The notes under the pieces were generated by a model that saw only the letters and a program-made list of their open reading frames with translations, did not search any database and had not been told where the DNA came from. A stretch of DNA of 64,000 nucleotides. Origin: Viridilinea sp964592425 (lineage in GTDB: Bacteria; Chloroflexota; Chloroflexia; Chloroflexales; Chloroflexaceae). Below, piece by piece: positions 25,136 through 33,560 of the stretch. The stretch spans positions 14,354 through 78,353 of the forward strand of contig CAZQCG010000023.1 in NCBI GenBank assembly GCA_964592425.1, in the 5' to 3' direction. The stretch's first letter is position 1. The number at the start of each line of letters is the position of its first letter. Made by a program: the position numbers and the translations under genes.

Positions 25136-25918
25136 ATGGGCTTGATGGACGGGAAACGTGGATTGATCCTGGGTGTGGCCAACGACCGCTCGATTGCCTG
25201 GGGCATTGCCCAGGCCCTGCATCGTGAGGGTGCCGAGCTGGGCTTTACCTATCTTGGTGAGGCGATTGAGCGGCGGGTGCGCCCCCTGGCCGAAGCGGTG
25301 GGATCACGGCTGATCGAGCCCTGCGACGTCAACAATGACGATGAGATCGCGGCGCTGATGACGCGCACGGCTGAGGTCTTCGGCAGGATCGACTTTCTGG
25401 TTCACGCCATTGCCTATGCCAACAAAGAGGAGTTGAGCGGCCCCTACCTCAACACCACCCGTGCTGGCTTCCTGCTGGCAATGGAAGTCAGTGCCTACTC
25501 ACTGACGGCCCTGGTCAAAGCGGCTGACCCATTGCTGGCCCCAGGGGCATCGATCATCACCCTGAGCTACTATGGTGCCCATAAGGTGATGGCTAACTAT
25601 AACGCGATGGGGGTAGCCAAGGCCGCCCTGGAGGCGAGTGTGCGTTATCTGGCGGCCGACCTGGGGCCGCGGGGCGTTCGCGTGAATGCGATCAGCGCCG
25701 GGGCCATCCGCACCCTGGCCGCCAGCGGCATCACCGGATTCCGCGCCCTGCACAAGCATGTCTCAGAGCACTCAGCCCTGCGACGCGGCGTTACCATCGA
25801 AGATGTCGGCAATACGGCCCTCTGGCTCTGTAGCGACCTGGCGAGTGCCGTGACGGGCGAGGTGCTCTATGTTGATGCTGGCTTTCATGTGATGGGGCCA
25901 CGTAAGTCGGAGGAGTGA
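25136..25918 (+). CDS. fabI: Enoyl-[acyl-carrier-protein] reductase FabI
   Basis: FabI reduces the trans-2-enoyl-ACP double bond with NAD(P)H, the last step of each fatty-acid elongation round. The 260-residue SDR protein has LILGVANDRSIAWGIAQAL at the cofactor site, the active-site Tyr and Lys in YNAMGVAKAALE (Tyr-x6-Lys), a second Tyr in LSYYGA and the substrate loop around SAGAIRTLAASGI. I chose the ATG at 25136 behind AGGGTGG; the frame is open further left but no conserved residues lie there. This is the FabI type, normally sensitive to triclosan-like inhibitors. Confidence 0.95.
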   Translation: MGLMDGKRGLILGVANDRSIAWGIAQALHREGAELGFTYLGEAIERRVRPLAEAVGSRLIEPCDVNNDDEIAALMTRTAEVFGRIDFLVHAIAYANKEELSGPYLNTTRAGFLLAMEVSAYSLTALVKAADPLLAPGASIITLSYYGAHKVMANYNAMGVAKAALEASVRYLAADLGPRGVRVNAISAGAIRTLAASGITGFRALHKHVSEHSALRRGVTIEDVGNTALWLCSDLASAVTGEVLYVDAGFHVMGPRKSEE

Positions 25919-25970
25919 AGCCTTGCCCGCTGGTGGCCAAGCTCGCATAGCGTTATAGACGGACAAACAC

Positions 25971-26918
25971 GTGCGCACCCAGGCCCTAGCCGAACAGATC
26001 CGTGCCGAGGCCCGCAAAGTGCTGGTTGGCCAGGATGAGCCCTTCACGATGCTGCTGGTAGCCCTGCTGGCCGGTGGCCATGTCCTGCTCGAAGGCGTAC
26101 CGGGCACTGCCAAGACCCTGATGGCCCGGACACTCGCGCTGCTGGTGCGCGCCGAATATAAACGTGTCCAGTTTACGCCCGACCTGATGCCCTCCGACGT
26201 GGTCGGGACACAGATCTTCGAGCCGAACACAGCCCAGTTTCGCCTGCGGCGCGGGCCGATCTTTACGCAGATTCTCCTTGGTGACGAGATCAACCGCGCC
26301 CCGGCCAAGACCCAGAGTGCGTTGCTGGAGGCGATGGAGGAGCATCAGGTGACGATTGAGGGCGAGCGCTTGCCTCTTCCCAACCCCTTCTTCGTCATCG
26401 CCACCCAGAATCCAGTTGAGTACGAGGGCACCTACCCGCTACCCGAAGCCCAACTCGACCGCTTTCTCTTCAAATTGCTGATTGAGCATCCTGCGCCCGA
26501 GGCTGAGCTGGAGATTCTGCGGCGCTATCACCACGGCTTTGATGCACGCCGTATCGAGGCCACCGATCTGCAGCCGGTACTCACCAGCGAGGAGTTGTCC
26601 GCCTGTCGTGAGGAGATTGCCGCCGTGACCGTCGAAGAGGGCCTGATCGGCTACATCAGCGCGATCACCCGCGCCAGCCGGCGCAGCCCCGACCTGGTTC
26701 TCGGCGGATCGACCCGGGCCAGTATCGCCCTGCTGCTCACGGCCAAAGCCTATGCTGCCACCCAGGGGCGCAGCTACGTCACCCCCGACGATGTCAAAGC
26801 GCTGGTGCCAGCGGTTTACCGCCACCGCATCATTATGCGCCCTGAAGCTGAGTTGGAGGGCCTCAACCCTGACCTGGCGCTGGCGCGCATCCTTGCCCGC
26901 GTCGAAGTGCCGCGCTAA
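25971..26918 (+). CDS. MoxR-family AAA+ ATPase
   Basis: A 315-residue classic MoxR ATPase: Walker A LEGVPGTAKT, FTPDLMPSDVVG, Walker B ILLGDEINRAPAKTQSALLEAM, and TQNPVEYEGTYPLPEAQLDRF. It differs from the ATPase at the left end of the window, which lacks the PSD-type segment and has a His-rich tail. The start is a GTG at 25971. These ATPases usually precede DUF58 and VWA genes; the DUF58 gene lies 2.8 kb downstream, with a - strand VIT-VWA gene between. Its stop overlaps the stop of that convergent gene by 4 bp. Confidence 0.92.
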   Translation: MRTQALAEQIRAEARKVLVGQDEPFTMLLVALLAGGHVLLEGVPGTAKTLMARTLALLVRAEYKRVQFTPDLMPSDVVGTQIFEPNTAQFRLRRGPIFTQILLGDEINRAPAKTQSALLEAMEEHQVTIEGERLPLPNPFFVIATQNPVEYEGTYPLPEAQLDRFLFKLLIEHPAPEAELEILRRYHHGFDARRIEATDLQPVLTSEELSACREEIAAVTVEEGLIGYISAITRASRRSPDLVLGGSTRASIALLLTAKAYAATQGRSYVTPDDVKALVPAVYRHRIIMRPEAELEGLNPDLALARILARVEVPR

Positions 26919-29389
26919 CCCACAACCAGGATGGCGAGAGCGGCGGTCAGGCGCAGCCCGCTGACGGAGAGCGGGGTGGGCGCGGTGCCCACCGGCAGCA
27001 CGGCCCCATCGGCGTCGCCGCCGAGTTGCTGAGCGCTAGATAACTGGGCAAGGCTGAAGCCAGCGGCCTGGATGGTGGCGAGGGCGAGGGCACGCAGGGC
27101 GGCAGGATCGGGCGGCGCGCCCTCCAGGCTATGCAGGGCCTGGCCTGCCTCAGCCGAGAGTGTGGGGCGGGCGGCAAGCCAGCGGGCGGTACGCGCCAGC
27201 TGGGGGCGGAAGTCGCCGCGCCGCGCCGTGTGGCCAGCCAGGGCAAAGGCCAGGGCCGCCAGGACGGTCAGGGGTTCATCGTCGGCCCAGGTGCCATTGA
27301 CCGCCTGCGTGCGCGCCAGCAAGCGCAGAGCCGCATCGCGCCGCTCAGTGGGGGATGGCTCACGGGGGGCGGGGCGGCTCGGTAAAGGAGCGGCGGCAGG
27401 GTGGGCCGCACGGGCGCTGTCTTCCTGCAGGCGCTTCTGGAAGGTACGGGCCATGCTGCCGCCGGCCTGGCGGTGGGCCGCCTCGCGGGGGGCGGCTATC
27501 GCGAAATGTGCCGAGGCGGACGGTGGGCCACCCAGCAGACCAGGGGCAGGCTCGAAGGCATCACGCATAGTGCCAGCGGGCAGGTGTACCGGCACGATCA
27601 CCCGCAGCGCAGCCCGGTGGCCTGACGCAGCGGGGGAAGGCTCTTCAAGCGCGACAAAGGCCGTCTGACTGCTGAGCAGGCCATATTCCATCGCCAACGC
27701 ACGGATCTCGCTCTCGAGGGCCTGGGCGCGGGCTGGATCGAGGCGGGCATGATCTTCAAGCAGGGCCAGGCGGGCCTTCGCCCAGAGTTGCGGCAGGGCC
27801 GCCCAGACCCCCTGCCGGTCGGGGGTAGTGACGGGCAGATCGAGCAACAGGCGCTCACTAAAACGGCCCTGGCTGGTCTCACCCTGGACAACTACCTCGG
27901 CCTGCTGGGGCCGGGGAGCGTGGTAGCGGGCCAGCAGCACCAGGGGCTGGCCGGCATAGAGGTCGGGCAGGGGCTCGGGCAGCCAATCAACCAGGGTGGC
28001 CGCACCCCAGCTGACTTGCAGATCACGCATCAACGGCATAGCTGCCCGGCGCTGGAAGCGTTGCACGGCTGGCTCAATTGCCTCGCCAGGCAGGATATAC
28101 TCGGCGGTACCACGCCCAAGAGCAGCCAGGCGCTTGAGCAGCATGCGGTTGACGGCTGAACCGATGCCGAAGGCGAAGATGCGCGCTGCACCAATCTTGC
28201 CAGCCAGGAGCCGCAGCACCTCATCTTCATTGGCCACGGCACCATCGGTGAGAAAGACGAGCACGCGCAGGCGGCTGCGGTCGGGGGGCTGAGCCAGGGC
28301 TGCACTGATCGCTCCAGCGATCTCGGTGCCGCCGCGGGCCTCAATCCCGGCGATAAAAGCATCAGCGCTATCGACGGCGGCCTGGGTAAAACGCAGCGGC
28401 GTCGGGGCAAGCTGCTCAACCCGGTCGTCGAAGGGGAAGATGTTGAAGCTGTCACCCAGATTGAGCGCACGCAGACAGGCGCGCAGAGCATTGCGGGCCT
28501 GGGCCATGCTCGTACCACCCATTGAGCCGCTGCGGTCAAGCACAAAGAGCACCTCGCGTGGCAGCAGTTCGTCGGGCTCAGGCAGGGCCCGCGGGGTCAG
28601 CATAAGCATAGCCGCGCCGGGCCGACCGGCCTGACGATAGGCGAAGGCCGCCGCAGCATAACTATCGCCCGCCGGGCGGTAACGCAGCACCATATCGCGG
28701 TCAGGGACGGCCTCCGGGTCGCGCAGGGTGGCCACAGTGCGACCATGCTGCTCAACCAGATCAAGCACAAACCCGGCCGCCTCGACGGCGGCCAGGCGAC
28801 CAAGGTTGAGGCTGACTTGCAGGCTGAGGCGATGGGCGGGCTGGCCTTCGGGTAACAGGGGGACGGCCCCATCCTGAGGGCGCACGGGGGTTGTGTCAGG
28901 AAAGTAACGCGGCAGGACAACCGTCGGAATGGCCAGATTGAACCAACCATCGTCGAAGGGCACCTGGCTGAAGAAGCGCAGGCGCACCTCAACCAGTTCG
29001 GCAGGCTGCAGGTTAGCCAGCTCAAGGCTGAAGAGATTGGGGCGTGTCTGGGACAAGAGCGCCGCCGCGCCACCACGCCGGGCGACATCCTGATAGGCCG
29101 CCTCGGCGGCGGCACGGGGCTGTAGCTCACCACGGATCAGGCGTGCGCCGACCTCGAGCTCGAAGGCGCTGATGGCGGCCTCTTCGGGCAGGGGGAAGAC
29201 ATAGAGGGCATCAAGAGGTGCGTGGTGGTGGTGACGAAAGCGCTGCGTGACGTTGGTCTCGGCGAGCGGGCCGAGCACCTCTACGTTGATCGTCGTCTGT
29301 TCAAGGGGCACCGGCGGGAGGGCCGCATCAAGCGGCAGCAGCATGCCGCCACGCAGGGAGGCACCAGGCTCAAGCTCAGATCGGCTCAT
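26915..29389 (-). CDS. VIT and VWA domain protein
   Basis: An 824-residue protein. Residues 20-150 form a VIT (inter-alpha-trypsin inhibitor) domain (VTQRFRHHHHAPLDALYVFPLPEEAAISAFE). Around residues 280-450 a VWA domain carries a complete MIDAS motif (VLDRSGSMGG). The rest includes a low-complexity Ala/Pro-rich linker near residue 650 and a C-terminal helical region. There is no signal peptide or clear membrane segment, so it is probably cytoplasmic, and it may be a client or adaptor for the adjacent MoxR ATPase. The start ATG follows AGGAGG with ideal spacing. Confidence 0.88.
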   Translation of the reverse strand: MSRSELEPGASLRGGMLLPLDAALPPVPLEQTTINVEVLGPLAETNVTQRFRHHHHAPLDALYVFPLPEEAAISAFELEVGARLIRGELQPRAAAEAAYQDVARRGGAAALLSQTRPNLFSLELANLQPAELVEVRLRFFSQVPFDDGWFNLAIPTVVLPRYFPDTTPVRPQDGAVPLLPEGQPAHRLSLQVSLNLGRLAAVEAAGFVLDLVEQHGRTVATLRDPEAVPDRDMVLRYRPAGDSYAAAAFAYRQAGRPGAAMLMLTPRALPEPDELLPREVLFVLDRSGSMGGTSMAQARNALRACLRALNLGDSFNIFPFDDRVEQLAPTPLRFTQAAVDSADAFIAGIEARGGTEIAGAISAALAQPPDRSRLRVLVFLTDGAVANEDEVLRLLAGKIGAARIFAFGIGSAVNRMLLKRLAALGRGTAEYILPGEAIEPAVQRFQRRAAMPLMRDLQVSWGAATLVDWLPEPLPDLYAGQPLVLLARYHAPRPQQAEVVVQGETSQGRFSERLLLDLPVTTPDRQGVWAALPQLWAKARLALLEDHARLDPARAQALESEIRALAMEYGLLSSQTAFVALEEPSPAASGHRAALRVIVPVHLPAGTMRDAFEPAPGLLGGPPSASAHFAIAAPREAAHRQAGGSMARTFQKRLQEDSARAAHPAAAPLPSRPAPREPSPTERRDAALRLLARTQAVNGTWADDEPLTVLAALAFALAGHTARRGDFRPQLARTARWLAARPTLSAEAGQALHSLEGAPPDPAALRALALATIQAAGFSLAQLSSAQQLGGDADGAVLPVGTAPTPLSVSGLRLTAALAILVVG

Positions 29390-29409
29390 GGAATACCTCC
29401 TGCTGTATG

Positions 29410-29442
29410 AGACCTGACAGGTCTGGCAGACCTGTCAGGTCT
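29410..29442. repeat. 15-bp perfect inverted repeat with self-complementary arms
   Basis: AGACCTGACAGGTCT, a 3-base spacer GGC, then the exact complement AGACCTGTCAGGTCT. Each arm is itself nearly palindromic. It lies 21 bp upstream of the VIT-VWA start and could be a repressor site or a repeat related to the terminator arms at 62061-62101, which share GACAGGTC. Confidence 0.65.
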
Positions 29443-29523
29443 GGCGCAGGTAACAGCATTACTTTTGTTCTACTGCCTAATTATAGCACCAGGGTAGGTG
29501 CCACGGCTGGTTTGGAGCCGCCT

Positions 29524-29644
29524 GGTGTGGCGTATAGCTCCGCCCGCGGCTGAAGCCGCGGGCTACAGCTACGAAGCCGGCCTGCGCCGGCTCCGGTAGA
29601 CCGATGGAGCGGCCTGCGAGCCGTCCGAAAACGTACGCCACACC
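29524..29644. repeat. Structured intergenic element with 11-bp terminal inverted repeats
   Basis: GGTGTGGCGTA at 29524-29534 pairs exactly with TACGCCACACC at 29634-29644. Inside are a 9-bp hairpin with a TGAA loop (29542-29563), a 6-bp hairpin AGCCGG/CCGGCT (29575-29592) and further short arms (GCTCC/GGAGC). The whole could fold as a branched structure and looks like a MITE or an RNA element. It carries no ORF. Confidence 0.6.
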
Positions 29645-29674
29645 CCGTGCCGCCTGGCCTCTATGCGCTTGGGG

Positions 29675-29680
29675 TACAAT
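29675..29680 (+). promoter_or_regulatory. -10 element for a probably leaderless DUF58 transcript
   Basis: TACAAT lies 6 bp before the ATG at 29687, so transcription would begin at or very near the start codon. No ribosome site precedes that ATG. Confidence 0.4.
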
Positions 29681-29686
29681 AGGCCG

Positions 29687-30997
29687 ATGCTGCCTACCCC
29701 ACGCCTGCTTATGCTGCTGCTACTGGCAGCCCCGCTGATCGCGCTGGCGGCCCTCGCCCCGGGGCTGATCTGGCTGGCGGCGATCTACCTGGGCCTGCTT
29801 GGCATACTGACGGTGAGTGATGCGCTGCTGGTAGTGCGCCGCGAGCAGATCGAGGTCGAGCGCATCCACGAGCAGCGCCTCTCGCTTGGGGCTGAGAATC
29901 GAGTAACCCTGATCCTGGCCAATACGACACCACGGCCAGTGCGCTTCACCCTGCGCGACGAATACCCCCATGCTTTTCCCTGCGCTAGCGGGCTGATCAG
30001 CGGGACGATTGGACCCTCTGCCGTCTTCGAGGCACGCTACTATGTCCGTCCATTGCGCCGCGGCGACTATAACTTCGGCGATGTGGTGGTGCGCTTCAAC
30101 GGGCCGCTGGGTGTGCTGCAACGCCAGGTGAGCTACGCCCTGGCGGCGCCGGTGCGCGTCTATCCCAACCTGCTCGAGCTGCGCAAGTACGACCTGCTGG
30201 CGCGCAAGGGGCTCTTGCACGAGTTGGGCCTGCGCGCCTCACGCCTGCGCGGGCCGGGCGGTGAGTTCGAGCGGTTGCGCGACTATACGCCCGACGATGA
30301 GTTTCGGCAGATCAACTGGAAGGCGACCGCCCGCCGTGGCCGACCGATCAGCGTAGAGTACCAGGCCGAGCGTAGTCAGCAGGTGATCTGTCTGATCGAC
30401 TGTGGCCGACTGATGGCCCCACCGGTCGGCGAATTGATGCGCATCGATTACGCCGTCAATACGGCGCTCATGCTCAGCTACGTGGCCGGGCTGCGCGGCG
30501 ACCAGGTCGGGCTGTTGACCTTCAGCGACCAGGTGCGCAACTTTGTGGCCCCGCGCCGGGGCAAACCGCAGATCCAGCTCTTGATCGAGGCCCTCTACAA
30601 CCTGCAGCCGGAGCCAGTCGAAGCCGACTATGGTGCGGCCCTGGCTTACCTGGCCCGCCGCCAGCGCCGCCGGGCACTGATTGTGCTCTTCACCGATCTA
30701 GCCGTGCCCGAAGCGGCTGGTAGCCTGGTGCTCCACCTGAGCCGCCTGGCTCGCCAGCACCTGCCGCTCTGTGTGACGGTGAGCGACCCTTTTGTGAGCG
30801 GGGCAGCTGGGCAACCCCTGCAGAACACCGGGGATCTCTATCGGCGCACCGTGGCCGAGGGCTTGCTTGATGAGCGGCGCGCCCTGCTTGAACAACTGCA
30901 CCAGCGCGGTGTGCTCTGTCTTGATGTGCCAGCCGATCGCCTCAGCGCCGGGGTCATCAACGCCTACCTGCGTTTGAAGGCCCAGGGCCGCCTGTAG
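29687..30997 (+). CDS. DUF58 domain protein with N-terminal membrane hairpin
   Basis: A 436-residue protein with two close N-terminal membrane segments (LLMLLLLAAPLIALAALA and IWLAAIYLGLLGIL), then a beta-rich region and the DUF58 core (FERLRDYTPDDEFRQINWKAT followed by RRGRPISVEY). The C-terminal part is VWA-like, with a degenerate MIDAS (LIDCGRLM). DUF58 proteins work with MoxR ATPases in envelope or stress functions that are poorly defined. The ATG at 29687 fits the start of the first membrane segment. The next gene begins 22 bp after its stop within a tandem repeat. Confidence 0.9.
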   Translation: MLPTPRLLMLLLLAAPLIALAALAPGLIWLAAIYLGLLGILTVSDALLVVRREQIEVERIHEQRLSLGAENRVTLILANTTPRPVRFTLRDEYPHAFPCASGLISGTIGPSAVFEARYYVRPLRRGDYNFGDVVVRFNGPLGVLQRQVSYALAAPVRVYPNLLELRKYDLLARKGLLHELGLRASRLRGPGGEFERLRDYTPDDEFRQINWKATARRGRPISVEYQAERSQQVICLIDCGRLMAPPVGELMRIDYAVNTALMLSYVAGLRGDQVGLLTFSDQVRNFVAPRRGKPQIQLLIEALYNLQPEPVEADYGAALAYLARRQRRRALIVLFTDLAVPEAAGSLVLHLSRLARQHLPLCVTVSDPFVSGAAGQPLQNTGDLYRRTVAEGLLDERRALLEQLHQRGVLCLDVPADRLSAGVINAYLRLKAQGRL

Positions 30998-31030
30998 GAT
31001 GAAGGATGAAGGATGAAGGATGAAGGATGA
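30996..31030 (+). repeat. Five tandem copies of heptamer AGGATGA over the MFS start codon
   Basis: Five perfect copies of AGGATGA begin on the last base region of the DUF58 stop and run through the transporter start. Each copy supplies an AGGA ribosome site and an ATG. Only the ATG at 31020 opens the long frame; the one at 30999 in the same frame meets TGA after five codons. Confidence 0.95.
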
Positions 31031-32375
31031 GACGGACTACCCGGCTCACGGTTGGCGCACCTTTCTGATCCTCTGGGTGACCCAGGCCTTCTCGATCTTC
31101 GGTAGCGCGATCAGTGGCTTTGCGATCACGATCTGGCTGACCCAGACGGCCTATCCAGCCGCCGAGCAGCGCCAGGAACTGGCCTTTGCCCTGGCCTCAA
31201 TCGGCCTGGCCTACTTTGTCGCCGGGCTGATCGCTGCGCCAATTGGTGGGGCCTGGGCCGACCGCGCCGACCGGCGCTGGACGATGATCGTGAGTGATAC
31301 GCTGAGTGGCCTGGTAAGCCTGGCCCTGATCGGGCTGATCGCCAGCGGGATGCTCCAACTTGGCCTGTTGCTCCCGCTGATGGTGCTGGCCGGCGTGGCT
31401 AATACCTTCCACGACTCGGCCTTCGACACCTCCTACGCGATGCTTGTGCCACCCGAACGCTTACCACGGGCCAACGGCATGATGCAGACGATCTGGGCAC
31501 TCTCGGGTGTGTTTGCGCCAGCTATGGCAGCCAGTATGATCGCCCTGCCCGCCCTGGCCCGCCAGGGCCTGCTGCCGGAGCCGCTTGCGAGCCAGCTCGC
31601 CGGGCTACGTGACGGCACGATCCTGGCCATCGGGCTGGACGTGCTGACCTTTGTCGTCGCCGTGATCACCCTCCTCCTGCTGCAGATCCCCTCGCCGAAG
31701 CGGGCCGACCTGGAGGCTGCGGAAGGGGAGCGCCCCAGTATCTGGGCCGATGTGCGCACCGGAGCACGCTATATCTGGGAGCGCCCGGCGATGCTCTGGC
31801 TCCTGGGCACCTTCACTGTCGCCAACTTTAGCGCCGCACCCGTGGAGGTGCTGCTGCCCTTGCTGATCCGCGATGATCTGGCCGCCGACTGGAGCAGCCG
31901 CGGCTTCAGCTTCGAGACGGCCCTGGCGCTGATCAATTCGGCCATGAGCATCGGCGGAGTACTTGGCGGGGTGCTGATCAGCACATGGGGCGGCCTGCGC
32001 CAGCGGCGCGTCTACGGCGTGCTCATCCCAATGATCATTGGGGGCGTGCTCCAGGTCGTGCTGGGACTCTCGCCGCTGCTCTTGCTCAGCGCTGCTGTCG
32101 GGATGGCCATGACCATGACCATCCCCATCCTCAATGCCCACTCCCAGAGCATCTGGCAGACCCGCACCCCACGCGAGTTGCAGGGACGAGTCTTTGCCGT
32201 GCGCCGGGTGATTGCCCAGTTCAGTATGCCGATCGGCACCTTCATTGCCGGTGTGACCGGCGGCGTCTTTGCCGCCGGCCAGGTGATCGCCGTCGCTGGG
32301 ATCATCCTGGTGATCTTCTGCTTCGCCCAACTCTTCAACCCGGCCCTGCTCGGAGTGGAGAGGGATGCGGGATGA
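31020..32375 (+). CDS. MFS transporter
   Basis: A 451-residue, strongly hydrophobic protein with about 11-12 membrane segments. The loop after segment 2 (GGAWADRADRRWTMIVSD) is the MFS signature GxxxDRxxRR. The second half repeats the pattern (GGLRQRRVYGVLIPMIIGG). It resembles MFS_3/enterobactin-exporter-like permeases; the substrate is unknown. Start at 31020 is inside the heptamer repeat described separately. It converges with the lipoate ligase gene with a 13-bp gap. Confidence 0.88.
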   Translation: MKDETDYPAHGWRTFLILWVTQAFSIFGSAISGFAITIWLTQTAYPAAEQRQELAFALASIGLAYFVAGLIAAPIGGAWADRADRRWTMIVSDTLSGLVSLALIGLIASGMLQLGLLLPLMVLAGVANTFHDSAFDTSYAMLVPPERLPRANGMMQTIWALSGVFAPAMAASMIALPALARQGLLPEPLASQLAGLRDGTILAIGLDVLTFVVAVITLLLLQIPSPKRADLEAAEGERPSIWADVRTGARYIWERPAMLWLLGTFTVANFSAAPVEVLLPLLIRDDLAADWSSRGFSFETALALINSAMSIGGVLGGVLISTWGGLRQRRVYGVLIPMIIGGVLQVVLGLSPLLLLSAAVGMAMTMTIPILNAHSQSIWQTRTPRELQGRVFAVRRVIAQFSMPIGTFIAGVTGGVFAAGQVIAVAGIILVIFCFAQLFNPALLGVERDAG

Positions 32376-32388
32376 TTCGGACGGTGTA

Positions 32389-33459
32389 CTACGCCGCAGC
32401 CGCCAGGACAGCGGCGGCCAGATCCTCAGGGGTGAGACCGGGAGCCTGGATGGCAAGCGCACGATAGGCTTCGCGCAGAGCCGCCGCGAGGGCAGTGGGC
32501 TCGGCGACAATCCCACGCAGAGCCTGCTCCAGAGCACCCACGGCGAGGGTCGGCAGGATGGTAAAGTCGCCGGAGAAGCTGATGTCGTCGATGCGCCCCT
32601 CGCGCAGGCGGGCCGTCACGCGCACCAGGCCGCCGGGAGCCTTGTGGGCCGCCTCGACCACGCGCACATCCTCGTGGATCTTCACGCCACTCTGGCGCAA
32701 GCCGCCCTTCTGGTAGAGCCACTCATCGCTGACGAAACGCGCATCGAGAGCCTCGGCCATGGCCAATTCCCTGGGCGTGAGCGTACCAGGGACAATCGTC
32801 AGGCCGAGCATGCGTTCACACTGGCTGAGGTAGATCGCCTGGGCGTGTTCACGCGCAGGTGGCGTGCCCAGCTCACGGCGCATTGTCGTCATATACTCTT
32901 GCAGACTCTGGAAGATCTTGTCGCGCATCTTCTCAGAGCTGACCTTGAGCACACGGGACATCAACTCGCTGTTGAAGTCGAACATCAGGCTCCCGACGAG
33001 CACCTCGGCCTCACCGACGGCCATCGCCCCGGTGCCACCGATCTTACGCCCGCCCACCTGCACATCATTGATCGGGCGCAGGTACGCCTCGATGCCAAGC
33101 TCGTGGTAGGTGGCCACCAGTGGGCGAATGTAGTACTCGAAGCGGGCCGCGAGGCCTGCTGGCAAATTCGAGCGCCGGAAGACCCACTGGGCGAAGAGTT
33201 GGTGCTCATCGAGATAGACCGCCCCACCGCCGACCTCACGCCGCAGCACTGGCAGGCCCGCCTCGCGGCAGTAGGCGGTATCAACCTCCTTCTCTAGCTC
33301 CTGATGATAGCCGATGCAAACATAGGGCGCATTAGGCCCAACCAGAATGATCGTATCGGGAGTCTGGTCGTCAAAAGCATGGGCGACCGCGTGATAGACC
33401 GTCTGCGAACGAACAGGATCAACCAGACCAAGATCGAGCAGGCGCACCATGGATGCCAT
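32389..33459 (-). CDS. lplA: Lipoate-protein ligase A family protein
   Basis: A 356-residue BPL/LplA-fold protein: IGYHQELEKEVD, the lipoate-binding loop LRREVGGGAVYLDEHQLFAQWVF, then INDVQVGGRKIGGTGAM with the catalytic Lys region. The C-terminal 110 residues match the LplA accessory domain with a Trp/Tyr-containing segment (FVSDEWLYQKGGLRQSGV). LplA attaches lipoate to apo-proteins with ATP; some members are octanoyl or amido transferases. The ATG at 33459 follows AGGAG. In this window its likely clients are the E2 at 50455 and the GcvH-like protein at 57362. Confidence 0.88.
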   Translation of the reverse strand: MASMVRLLDLGLVDPVRSQTVYHAVAHAFDDQTPDTIILVGPNAPYVCIGYHQELEKEVDTAYCREAGLPVLRREVGGGAVYLDEHQLFAQWVFRRSNLPAGLAARFEYYIRPLVATYHELGIEAYLRPINDVQVGGRKIGGTGAMAVGEAEVLVGSLMFDFNSELMSRVLKVSSEKMRDKIFQSLQEYMTTMRRELGTPPAREHAQAIYLSQCERMLGLTIVPGTLTPRELAMAEALDARFVSDEWLYQKGGLRQSGVKIHEDVRVVEAAHKAPGGLVRVTARLREGRIDDISFSGDFTILPTLAVGALEQALRGIVAEPTALAAALREAYRALAIQAPGLTPEDLAAAVLAAAA

Positions 33460-33560
33460 GCAACACTCCTAAGCTTCTTCTCACCCTTCAGGTATGTCAA
33501 GAACAATACGCCCAAAGAGCGATCTGCGCAAGGAGGGCAAAATCATGCGCCGCCCTCAGC

